Positions 1 through 6,287 are shown, counted from the first letter of the stretch. The stretch is 10,538 bases of DNA from Pelotomaculum sp. UBA3103 (GCA_002365855.1 DFAP01000077.1:1-10538), one strand, 5' to 3'. Translations and numbers: made by a program. Notes: generated by a model not told the origin, from the sequence alone.

Positions 1-388
1 TTTCCAGTAAAACGATAGGCGGTCTACGGGCGCCCATTTCTTCAATGACGCGAATAAACCCCCAGAAGGCGGAAGATTGGCTTCCACACAAGCCGCTACG
101 GGAGCCGGCCAGCGAAAGGTCATTACATGGGAATGAAGCTGTCGCTAATGTGACCGTCGGCACTGAATCAGCTGGAATTTTATGAACATCACCCAATGCG
201 AAATGTTCGTCGGCGTCGTTGAATTGCGCTTTGTACATTTCATATTTCTGTGGATCAATGTCGTTGGAAAAAGAGATATTCCAGCCTTTTTGTTCCAAGC
301 CCATTCTCATCAACCCTATTCCTGCGAAAAACTCAGCGAATGTTTTCTGAGGGATAAGAGAAAATGGATTAGTCTCAGCGCCTTCCAT
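1..388 (-). CDS. DNA (cytosine-5-)-methyltransferase, N-terminal part (runs off left edge)
   Basis: The gene transfers a methyl group from S-adenosylmethionine to C5 of cytosine in a specific DNA site. Only the first 129 codons are visible. Seen in sequence: motif I FAEFFAGIGL (residues 18-26 region, AdoMet binding), an acidic NDID at 42-45 (motif II), GDVHKIP from 67 (motif III), and the catalytic FPCNDLSLAG at 86-95 with Cys88. The window ends at PPIVLLE, probably the start of motif VI (E-N-V). The ATG at 388 is chosen because homologues begin shortly before motif I and AGAGG lies a few bases upstream. The same frame stays open back to a stop at 464-466, through the tail of the decayed vsr gene. 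A Vsr neighbour is typical of Dcm-like or type II restriction-modification methyltransferases. The target recognition domain and any restriction enzyme lie outside the window, so specificity cannot be judged. Confidence 0.93.
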   Translation of the reverse strand, partial: MEGAETNPFSLIPQKTFAEFFAGIGLMRMGLEQKGWNISFSNDIDPQKYEMYKAQFNDADEHFALGDVHKIPADSVPTVTLATASFPCNDLSLAGSRSGLCGSQSSAFWGFIRVIEEMGARRPPIVLLE

Positions 389-821
389 CGCGGCCTCTAA
401 AGCTAAATCTACGCAATTCCCCAAGTTTTTTCTAACCTCACTTTCCCAAAAGCGAAGGACGGTCTATCCTTTAGATAGAAGAGAAGCCGTCGCAGCGCAA
501 TCCCGGCTCATATTACGCCGAAATTTTTTAGCCAATAATCTTTGGAGCCTGTTTCCTGAAATTGTTCTTCCAGCGCCGATAGATTTCTTTTTCGCCACTG
601 GCCGCCGTGCCAAAAATCCCCGTCTATAATAATTACTAATCGTTTTGACGTAAAACAATGTCAGGTTTTCCGGGTAAATCCGCAGGACATATTTTATAGC
701 GAAGCCCTCGCGCCCAAAGGGCCTTGCGAAATATCATTTCAGGAGCCGTATTGCTTGAATGAACTTTCCGCATGATAGCTGAATTATCTCTTTTGATTTT
801 AACCGGTTCCGACTTAACCAC
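389..821 (-). pseudogene. vsr: Very short patch repair (Vsr) mismatch endonuclease, decayed
   Basis: Vsr nicks DNA 5' of the T in T:G mismatches that arise when 5-methylcytosine deaminates, so it normally accompanies a C5 methyltransferase. From a GTG at 821 (AAAGGA 9 bases upstream) the first frame reads MRKVHSSNTAPE, then ALWARGLRYK, then LPGKPDIVLR, the canonical N-terminal half with the catalytic Asp of PDIV. Near 648 the homology jumps frame to SKRLVIIIDGDFWHGGQW, containing the family FWHG. Near the A-run at 523-528 it jumps again to KKFRRNMSRD. At 464-466 TAG stands where the family has Trp (KG-stop-TVLRFWESEV), and the Vsr tail then continues to about residue NCVDL. Two frameshifts plus a nonsense codon mean no full-length product. 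The assignment to Vsr is secure; the lesions are read directly. The 3' boundary with the methyltransferase is approximate. Confidence 0.9.
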
Positions 822-845
822 AAAGATTTATCCTTTACTTACATA

Positions 846-875
846 TGTTTAGGGCCATAAGGTTTATCGCGTCAA
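846..875 (-). promoter_or_regulatory. Possible sigma-70 promoter for the vsr-methyltransferase unit
   Basis: On the minus strand TTGACG (875-870) is followed after 18 bases by TAAACA (851-846), about 25 bases before the GTG of the vsr remnant. The -35 is good and the -10 mediocre. If real, it now drives a transcript whose first gene is broken. Confidence 0.35.
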
Positions 876-1138
876 TATTTTACAAAATCCTTTTTATGGT
901 TTCTCAAAGTTTGTTTAATTTATTTTACAATAAAAATTATGGATTTCCTTTAAAGAAATAAAACAATCGAACAAATTTTCCCCTATTTCTTATTATAAAG
1001 CAAAGTTTAACCATCAGGGCTTCTTACATCCTAACTATTCTTACGCAAAGCACCTATCTCTAATTTGTGTAACCTCTAAAAAACGTCTATTACTGTTAAC
1101 TCATGCACGGTTTCTCAATTATATCAATTCAATTATAA
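876..1138. other. AT-rich spacer without a recognisable gene
   Basis: This stretch is strongly AT-rich, with many stops in all frames and runs such as TTTAATTTATTTTACAATAA. No convincing coding sequence, RNA gene or terminator was found. It separates the leftward methyltransferase unit from the rightward genes. Confidence 0.5.
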
Positions 1139-1664
1139 GTGTTAAAAATACATATTGATATAGAACTGCCAAAATTTGAAAAGGAACAAAAAAGAGAAAA
1201 AAGAAAGCCCTGTACACTTTTAGATTATATTGAGAGCTATATTTGGAAGGAAATCCCACTTTTTTGTCGAAGCGGAGTATCTAGTTTCGGTTTGGAGGTC
1301 CGCTTTCAAAGAAGAAGCGGGGATCTCGCGGCCATGCTGAATCAAAAGGCGGGGGTAGACAAACTGTATTCCTGGATTGACGGTGAGGTGGCCGGGCTCT
1401 GGGGCAACCACCAGGCAGCCAGGGTGCTGCATATCTGCCTTACCGGGTTTGATGCGGCCGTTTTGCCGGGCCAGCCCAGGATGAAGCCCTGGCAGTACGC
1501 AATGAAAGTCCTGAAGCAGGTCCCTAGCGCCGGAGTATGCAGGCAATATATATCACACCTGCCACGCGCTGACCTGGGTGGCGCAGCAGAGCCGGACTAT
1601 CCAGGGCCAGTGGGAAAAGACCAAGGATGTCACCCGGCTGGTGGCAAAAAAGGAAGCATTATAG
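1139..1664 (+). pseudogene. Composite frameshifted reading frame of unknown family
   Basis: A frame opens at GTG 1139 without a clear ribosome binding site. Its first 50 codons are Lys-rich and AT-rich; from about 1290 the DNA becomes GC-rich with different codon use. The second half includes VAGLWGNHQAARVLHICLTG and LPGQPRMKPWQYAMKVLKQ, which reads like genuine protein. Near 1535 the protein-like signal moves to the third frame (NIYHTCHALTWVAQQSRTIQ and onward, ending KKEAL with stop at 1662-1664), while the original frame turns into Pro/Gly-rich filler to 1684. This suggests a remnant of a larger gene carrying one frameshift, joined to unrelated AT-rich sequence. I do not recognise the family. 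It could be a mobile-element remnant; function is unassigned. Confidence 0.35.
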
Positions 1665-1782
1665 ATTATAGAATAAAAATGTAGAAGATAAATTATGGGA
1701 AAAAATGTTATTTTGATGTTTTGTGGCATTAAAACAGGCCATATTTTTTGTCTGAGTGAATCCTATCTAGCGGGTTGCTGGC

Positions 1783-1807
1783 AATTTCATGGGAAAAGCA
1801 TGAAATT
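1783..1807. promoter_or_regulatory. Inverted repeat upstream of the nuclease cluster (possible operator)
   Basis: AATTTCAT (1783-1790) and ATGAAATT (1800-1807) form a perfect 8-base inverted repeat around a 9-base centre. A TATAAT lies at 1835-1840, so the repeat sits roughly at a -35 position, but no good -35 hexamer is visible. It may be a binding site for a regulator of the genes starting at 1869, or a chance AT-rich palindrome. Confidence 0.3.
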
Positions 1808-1868
1808 TGGAGGAAATTTAGGGTATTAGTGGAATATAATTCTTAAATCTTAATAAGGAGATATTGTT

Positions 1869-2321
1869 ATGGCAACACCGCAGTGGATCAAAAAACTAGG
1901 TGGGCATGCCGGCGAATTATATGTCGCAGCAGAGCTGTCAAAGAGAGGCATCCCCAATTCCCTGCTGCCTGAGAATTTTTCTGATGACGATATACTGGCT
2001 GGCAACAAGGCAGGGACAGAATTATGCTACATTCAAGTCAAGGCCTGCCATCCCGACAGGTCCCATTCGTTCTTATTGAATGAATCAAACGAAGGATGGA
2101 TCAATTCACCGGCCAATCAGTTTGTCGTGTTTGTCTGGCTGGGTTCGCCGAAGGAAAACCAAAGCCCCAGGTATTGGATAGCTGCAAAGAAAGAAGTTGG
2201 AGAAGCCTGCATTCAGCACGGCGCCCACGGGACCAGTGATAAAGCGCGCAGATTTACAGTCGAAAAGCTAAATAAAAACTGGGAAAACAACTGGGAAGTT
2301 TTTAGAAAGTATATGCCTTAG
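1869..2321 (+). CDS. Small PD-(D/E)XK-like nuclease-fold protein
   Basis: This 150-residue soluble protein probably has a PD-(D/E)XK nuclease fold. Seen: an N-terminal helix with GHAGELYVAAELSKRG (Gly15-Glu16), then NFSDDDILAG with Asp41, then a beta strand ELCYIQVKACH holding Gln56-Val57-Lys58. This E...D...QxK layout is the variant of the catalytic triad found in Mrr/Holliday-resolvase-like and DUF4365-like proteins. The following YWIAAKKEVGEA is also common in that group. The ATG at 1869 is supported by TAAGGAG eight bases upstream. It is the first gene of a rightward group of nuclease genes and likely shares their transcript. The substrate is unknown. The nuclease fold is inferred from motifs alone, and a non-catalytic DNA-binding role cannot be excluded. 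Confidence 0.7.
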   Translation: MATPQWIKKLGGHAGELYVAAELSKRGIPNSLLPENFSDDDILAGNKAGTELCYIQVKACHPDRSHSFLLNESNEGWINSPANQFVVFVWLGSPKENQSPRYWIAAKKEVGEACIQHGAHGTSDKARRFTVEKLNKNWENNWEVFRKYMP

Positions 2322-2393
2322 GGTAAGCAATCTCCACGTCGGCACAGTTGCATTTCACGGTGATGTAATATTGGATAATGAGGTGCCTTGAAA

Positions 2394-3233
2394 ATGGCTA
2401 TCAAGAGGTTTTTTGATGACGATAATTTTTCAAGGATGCAGAGTGATTTAAATTTTTTGCTAAAGACTATTAATAACTCCAACGGGGAATTCTACCTGGC
2501 CCTGCGCGACAATGGCTTTAACTTTTACTATAAAGGCAACAGCCTGGCGAAGGTCAGCTTTGAAAATCCTCAAAAAGGGTACACCGTACAAATACATAAA
2601 AAGTTTTTTTCAGACACCAGAGCAGATAAAGATACACGTTTTAGCATGAGTAAAAAAGATTTAGCAGGCGGATATGTATCATTAGCGGTCAAAAGCGATC
2701 AATTGCAACCGCTGTTTCAGAAAAAGTATCTGGACGAATTCTGCTCAAGAATAAAGGCTGTAAACAACGGCGAGGAAATAACCTTCGAGCAGATGATCAT
2801 TACCGACAATATGGACAGGGAAGACCTGGTTATCATAGACAGGCAGGTGACCGATGAACAATTAAGGCTGAAGAGGATGGACCTCCTGGCATTAAAGCAG
2901 GTGGAATCCCGGAAATTCGGCTTTTTGGTAATAGAAGTCAAGCTGGGCAACAGCCCTGAACTGAGTGAAAAAGTTGCAGAGCAGCTGGACTTTTACGTGT
3001 CTCATATCAGAAACCAATTTTATGAGTACAAATACTGTTATGAAAAGAACTACTGCCAACAGAAAAAATTAGGCTTATTCTCCAAGCCGTCATATGAGCG
3101 AATTGAGATAATGCCTCAAATAAGCGGCTGTGTTGTCGTAGTCGGCTATTCAGGAGTCGCGCAAGCACAGATAAATAATCTGAAAAGACTTCACCCTGCT
3201 TTGTCGGTGAAGAGGCTTAAGCTTGACCTGTAA
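2394..3233 (+). CDS. PD-(D/E)XK nuclease-domain protein, uncharacterised
   Basis: This is a 279-residue soluble protein. The N-terminal 110 residues hold a beta-rich module (GEFYLALRDNGFNFYYKG, then LAKVSFENPQKGYTVQIHKK) that I do not recognise. The C-terminal half has nuclease-core features: Glu132 in the helix ITFEQ, Asp163 in RMDLLALK, Glu181 and Lys183 in FGFLVIEVKLGN, then a helix SEKVAEQLDFYVSHI. Together they give the E-D-ExK signature. ATG 2394 is preferred to TTG 2388 because GAGGTG at 2380-2385 is 8 bases from the ATG and only 2 from the TTG. It lies 72 bases after the previous gene in the same direction. Nuclease identity is well supported by motif geometry; target and partner are unknown. 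The N-terminal module may provide substrate or ligand recognition. Confidence 0.75.
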   Translation: MAIKRFFDDDNFSRMQSDLNFLLKTINNSNGEFYLALRDNGFNFYYKGNSLAKVSFENPQKGYTVQIHKKFFSDTRADKDTRFSMSKKDLAGGYVSLAVKSDQLQPLFQKKYLDEFCSRIKAVNNGEEITFEQMIITDNMDREDLVIIDRQVTDEQLRLKRMDLLALKQVESRKFGFLVIEVKLGNSPELSEKVAEQLDFYVSHIRNQFYEYKYCYEKNYCQQKKLGLFSKPSYERIEIMPQISGCVVVVGYSGVAQAQINNLKRLHPALSVKRLKLDL

Positions 3234-3302
3234 AAATCCGTGTATATTCTTGGAAGTGTTTGTTAAGGGAGCGGCTAAGGCAAAGGTTACGGGGGCGAAA
3301 AC

Positions 3303-3509
3303 ATGAAGAGTTTTGAAAATGTCTGGAAAGATATTATCAAGCTGATTGACACTAATAAAAGAATTGAAACCATATCAAACAAGAAAATTAATGTTATCGA
3401 AAAAATTGTGCCTGAAGGCCTACTGGTTACAACCGATAAAAGCAGGTTGCAGTTGGTGAGAAAAGAATGGATTGAAGACGCCTGGCTGGCTTTGGCGAGC
3501 AAACAATGA
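3303..3509 (+). CDS. Small hypothetical protein of the nuclease cluster
   Basis: A 68-residue protein starting at ATG 3303, with a G-rich GGGGGCG 5 bases upstream as a plausible ribosome binding site. It has an amphipathic N-terminal helix (FENVWKDIIKLIDT), a beta section (INVIEKIVPEGLLVTTDKS) and a C-terminal helix ending WIEDAWLALAS. The pattern of short strands between two helices, with a Trp-rich end, suits a small winged-helix or accessory domain of the kind sometimes fused to restriction enzymes; this is inference. It lies between the PD-(D/E)XK gene and the HNH gene, 69 bases after the former, so a shared function is plausible. The opposite-strand frame here is an antisense shadow. No family is recognised with certainty. 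Confidence 0.55.
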   Translation: MKSFENVWKDIIKLIDTNKRIETISNKKINVIEKIVPEGLLVTTDKSRLQLVRKEWIEDAWLALASKQ

Positions 3510-3711
3510 TGGATTGTTGCCGATGATATTCCCGGTACGGCCAGGTACAGGTCTTCATTTATAATGGCGTTGCTTTCTAATTTGGATTACGTCAAAGCGT
3601 AGAGCAGGCCTAACACTTTATATTTGAATATCTAGGTAACCAGGAATATATACAATTTTTCATAATCTATAAGAACTTTGCAATCATTGATCTGCCGAGG
3701 TGAATTTTGCT

Positions 3712-4629
3712 GTGCTGATTTATGTAGGCCTGACAGATTACATTTGGTATACGTTCCTTAAAAGCATTAATCCTGATGAGGTGAACTTCTGGCAGCCGAG
3801 GAGCATCCGGCAATTTAAAGCAATAAGTCAGGGAGACCTCTTTTTGTTTAAGCTTCATTCACCACGGAATTTCATCGTGGGTGGCGGGGTTTTTGTGAGA
3901 CAGGCACTGCTGCCGGTTTCTTTGACCTGGGATGCCTTTGGGATAAAAAACGGCACCGCTGGCTTGGATGAGTTTTTAAGCAGGATGGATAAATACCGCC
4001 CTGCGGAAAAAAGGAACAGCATCGATCCCATTGTCAGCTCCCTGATCCTGGCCACACCTTTCTTTTTTGAAGAGCCGGACTGGATACCGGTGCCCCAGAG
4101 CTGGTCGCCGAATATCGTGCAGGGTAAAACTTACAATACAGACACACTGGAAGGCCGGCGCCTGTATGACGCCGTGCAAAATAAATTGTCCTATACCGTT
4201 AGCATGAATGTGTTTGAAGAGGGCAGAAGATACGGCGAACCGCAAATTATTACTCCGAGATTAGGCCAGGGCGGTTTCAGGGTCATTGTCACAGAGGCGT
4301 ATCAGCGCCGCTGCGCTGTAACCGGAGAAAAAACTCTGCCTGTCCTGAATGCTTCGCATATTAAGCCGTACTCGAAAGCTGGTCCCCACAGGGCGGACAA
4401 CGGAATATTATTGAGGCAGGATGTGCACACGCTTTTTGACAGAGGGTACATCACAATAAACGAGGGAAATGTGATTGAGGTCAGCCGGTGGATTAAAGAT
4501 GATTATGGTAACGGCAGAGAGTATTACGCACTTCACGGCAAACCGTTAATTATACTGCCGGGTAGGATTGAGGAAAGACCGTCGCGCGAATTCCTGTTGT
4601 GGCACAACGAAAATGTATATGTCGGGTAA
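3712..4629 (+). CDS. HNH endonuclease with N-terminal EVE/PUA-like domain
   Basis: A 305-residue two-domain protein. Residues 1-75 (IYVGLTDYIWYTFL, then DEVNFWQP, GDLFLFKLHSPRNFIVGGG, and LTWDAFGIKNG) have the aromatic-rich pattern of an EVE/PUA/YTH-type domain, a fold that in many restriction enzymes reads modified bases. The C-terminal domain is an HNH nuclease: Cys201 in RRCAVTGE, His216 in NASHIKPYS, Asn230 in RADNGILL and His239 in DVHTLFDRG, matching the HNH_2-type arrangement. I prefer GTG 3712 because GAGGTG at 3697-3702 lies 9 bases upstream and homologues start near this point; an in-frame GTG at 3700 would add four residues. It ends 13 bases before the helicase fragment start, indicating one operon. 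A modification-dependent restriction nuclease is the likeliest role, by inference. Confidence 0.85.
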   Translation: MLIYVGLTDYIWYTFLKSINPDEVNFWQPRSIRQFKAISQGDLFLFKLHSPRNFIVGGGVFVRQALLPVSLTWDAFGIKNGTAGLDEFLSRMDKYRPAEKRNSIDPIVSSLILATPFFFEEPDWIPVPQSWSPNIVQGKTYNTDTLEGRRLYDAVQNKLSYTVSMNVFEEGRRYGEPQIITPRLGQGGFRVIVTEAYQRRCAVTGEKTLPVLNASHIKPYSKAGPHRADNGILLRQDVHTLFDRGYITINEGNVIEVSRWIKDDYGNGREYYALHGKPLIILPGRIEERPSREFLLWHNENVYVG

Positions 4630-4642
4630 GAAAGGTAGCGTT

Positions 4643-4798
4643 ATGAATGTACAAGCTGAACGGTATTTAAAACAGATGTTTGGGGATAAAGCTATTTTTA
4701 GAAAAGGCCAAAAGGAAGCCATTGAGCTTGCTCTGCAGAATAGAAAAGTTTTATTAGTGCAACAAACTTGGCTGGGTAGTGTAAATAATTTTGTGTAA
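4643..4798 (+). pseudogene. RecQ-like ATP-dependent helicase, truncated at the P-loop
   Basis: ATG 4643 follows AAGAAAGG (4628-4635) at 7 bases. The 51-residue frame begins MNVQAERYLKQMFGDKAIFR, then KGQKEAIELALQNRKVLLVQ. This is the N-terminus of RecQ-like superfamily 2 helicases: FRxGQxEAI is the Q-motif region that precedes Walker A. The expected TGWGKS does not follow. Instead an extra T at about 4769 gives TWLGS, and from about 4775 the DNA matches a transposon-type terminus. No helicase sequence resumes in the window. The gene sat directly behind the HNH gene and probably supplied the motor of the same system. The remaining piece lacks every catalytic motif and should have no activity. 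Confidence 0.75.
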
Positions 4799-4801
4799 AT
4801 G
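4774..4801. mobile_element. IS256-like terminal inverted repeat (solo end)
   Basis: GGGTAGTGTAAATAATTTTG followed by TGTAAATG resembles the termini of IS256/Mutator-type elements, whose ends read roughly TTTACACAAAAT...ACACTACC on the other strand. It begins exactly where the helicase frame is lost. No transposase and no matching second end were found in the window, so it is a remnant if the identification is right. The similarity is from memory, not from a search. Confidence 0.45.
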
Positions 4802-5118
4802 GAAATGTCATCTTGAATTTGGTTAAGCTATAAACGGCTCTTGCCCGCCAGGGATAGGGCGATGCTGGATAGCAACCCGAGCGCCTGACGGGGTTCTGCC
4901 GGGGATAGAGGGGGTGGCTTTATACGTAGTCATCCCCTATTCTTTTATAGCTATCCCTTTCAGCTGCGTCGCCCGCGAGGACGACCGCCACTGGCTGAGC
5001 TGGCTGAAAAATTCCGAGCCGCAGCGCTACCGCTGCGAAACATAACCAGGGCCTGGTCTGTGATTTGTTGTATGCAGAAGGGGAGGGGACCTGGGTTCTG
5101 GAACGGGTGTGGGATTGA
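4802..5118 (+). pseudogene. GC-rich degraded sequence with a frameshifted coding tail
   Basis: After the putative IS end the DNA is GC-rich and has no intact gene. From about 4965 a frame reads CVAREDDRHWLSWLKNSEPQ, then RYRCE. Near 5040 the protein-like signal shifts frame to KHNQGLVCDLLYAEGEGTWV and then LERVWD, with a TGA at 5116-5118. This looks like the last 50 or so residues of a gene with one frameshift. I do not recognise the family. The part from 4830 to 4960 contains G/C-rich inverted segments (CGCCAGGGATAGGGCG, and GGGGGTGGC with ATCCCC) but no clear gene; it may be the subterminal region of the decayed insertion sequence. Confidence 0.3.
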
Positions 5119-5151
5119 TAATCTTTTTTTTTGTATATTAAGAATAAAGGG

Positions 5152-5191
5152 AAAAGCCACATAGCTGAAACTAATCAGTATGATGGCTTTT
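5152..5191. terminator. Nested hairpin at the convergent gene ends (possible bidirectional terminator)
   Basis: AAAAGCCA (5152-5159) pairs with TGGCTTTT (5184-5191), and inside it CTGA (5165-5168) pairs with TCAG (5175-5178). The plus strand continues with a T-run to 5195, giving a terminator-like end for rightward transcripts. The hairpin overlaps the last codons and stop of the leftward abiEii remnant. Confidence 0.45.
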
Positions 5192-5959
5192 TTTTGACCA
5201 TTCATTATTTGTAGAATTCCAGTAAAGAAAAAACTCTTCTTCGTTGCAGAGGGAGTCGTAAATTGGTTTTAGAAAAAATATGATTTGGTTCATCACATCT
5301 TTAAAATATTCTGGGCTGCTTACACGGATTCTCCTTATATAATTGCTCCATTCACGTTGCTTTTCGGCACTGTTGATAAGAAGGTCTTGAAAGATTGTTT
5401 GCTCTCTCTCTAAGGTTGTTTTTCTACTCTGGAAAGTTTGAGATATTGCTTCCTGGAGGACTTTGCCTTCAAAGTCCTTATTTTTTGAAAGATTGTAGAT
5501 GTCGTAAAAGTCCTTCATCCTGCTGTTTAAAAGAGATAGTTTAATCATTGCCTCAAATTTTTCTGCAATAGCTGATTCCAGGGAATATACCTTTATAATT
5601 GGTATTTGGTCTGTTTCAAGTAGAACAGGGAATTCAATTTCTATCGGTCTTATGACAACATCGCCAAAACCTATATCGATTTGAAGCCGGTTTCTGGCCT
5701 TTCCAAGATTACAGGTAATACCTGCTCTTAATCCTCTGTAATGGCCATGTTCCAGGATTGTTACAACCGTAATATCTTCGGTTCTAAAAAGAAGTCCGTC
5801 ATTACATTGGATCCTGGCTATTTCTGAGATTATTTTCTTCAGATTATCGTTATTGTTTTGTATTCTTAGAGCTAGGAAGTCAATATCTATAGTTGGCCTT
5901 GTATTGAACTTGTCGTGGCTGAAAAGTAATAGGCCGCCCTTTAAAATAAAGCGGATTGG
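5171..5959 (-). pseudogene. abiEii: AbiEii-type nucleotidyltransferase toxin, 5' truncated
   Basis: AbiEii toxins are nucleotidyltransferases of type IV abortive-infection toxin-antitoxin systems, neutralised by AbiEi. The minus-strand frame is open from 5959 to the TAG at 5171-5173 (262 codons). It begins PIRFILKGGLLLFSHDKFNT, then RPTIDIDFLAL, showing the family LKGG loop and the D-x-D metal site (TIDID). Further along are LQIDIGFGD, PIIKVYSLESAIAEKFEAMI and LNSRMKDFYDIYNL, the typical C-terminal half. The first 40-50 residues are missing: a TAG lies just before PIRF and homology stops there, at the same spot where the BrnT remnant begins on the other strand. No in-frame ATG, GTG or TTG exists before codon 138 (5548). 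No AbiEi gene is present. The catalytic core survives, but it has no start signal. Confidence 0.88.
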
Positions 5960-6030
5960 CTAGACCAGTTACAGCGCGTGACATGACCGATACTGAAAAA
6001 CGCCGTTATGAAAGGAGGCGCGGAGAATGA
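5956..6030 (+). pseudogene. brnT: BrnT-type toxin, only the C-terminal tail left
   Basis: The frame from about 5956 reads ARPVTARDMTDTEKRRYERR and ends RGE, with a TGA at 6028-6030. This is the characteristic C-terminus of BrnT ribonuclease toxins (R-x-I/V-S/T-A-R-x-M-T...RRRYE). The remaining two thirds, with the RelE-like fold, are missing; upstream the plus-strand frame meets a stop at 5947-5949 inside antisense abiEii sequence. Its TGA overlaps the ATG of the antitoxin gene (ATGA), the standard brnT-brnA arrangement, which supports the identification. The tail alone cannot be toxic. Confidence 0.8.
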
Positions 6031-6287
6031 GCAAAAAAATACCTTCCTTTAAAAGTGAAGAAGAGGAAATAAAATTTTGGGATGAACATTCTCTCAGTGA
6101 ATTTGACGATGATCTTGAAGAGGTCAAAGTAGATTGCACCAGAGACAATAATATACTGCCTATCAGGCTAGATCATGATGACATCAAACATATAAAGAAT
6201 CTTGCCAAAATGAAAGGCCTTACACAAGGTACTCTTGCACGTTTATGGATCAAAGAAAGACTAATACAGGAAAAGAAAACGTTGTAA
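6027..6287 (+). CDS. brnA: BrnA/CopG-family antitoxin (orphaned)
   Basis: An 86-residue protein starting MSKKIPSFKSEEEEIKFWDE, the usual opening of BrnA/CopG antitoxins. The acidic middle (SEFDDDLEEVKVD) is followed by NILPIRLDHDDIKHIKNLAK and TQGTLARLWIKERL, which form the ribbon-helix-helix DNA-binding domain. Such antitoxins bind the toxin and repress their own operon. AAAGGAGG at 6011-6018, within the brnT tail, lies 8 bases before the ATG. The cognate toxin is truncated, and the original promoter upstream of brnT has been deleted with it, so expression would depend on a new upstream signal. The gene itself looks intact and of normal length. Confidence 0.85.
   Translation: MSKKIPSFKSEEEEIKFWDEHSLSEFDDDLEEVKVDCTRDNNILPIRLDHDDIKHIKNLAKMKGLTQGTLARLWIKERLIQEKKTL

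Noticed and set aside
182..400. A plus-strand 72-codon frame
   Set aside because: It lies antisense to the methyltransferase motifs, which are clear on the minus strand; it has no family features of its own.
464..658. A 64-codon minus-strand frame as an independent small gene
   Set aside because: Its second half is the middle of Vsr in a shifted frame and its first half is out-of-frame Vsr DNA, so it belongs to the vsr pseudogene.
1220..1546. A minus-strand 108-codon frame opposite the unknown remnant
   Set aside because: Its residues look like a reverse-frame shadow of GC-rich DNA, and the forward strand has the better protein-like signal.
4568..4642. An earlier start for the helicase fragment, inside the HNH gene
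   Set aside because: Helicase homology begins at the ATG at 4643, which has its own ribosome binding site; the upstream codons are out-of-frame HNH sequence.
4920..5205. Two overlapping minus-strand frames of about 80 codons
   Set aside because: They are low-complexity shadows over degraded GC-rich DNA and the terminator hairpin, without ribosome binding sites or motifs.
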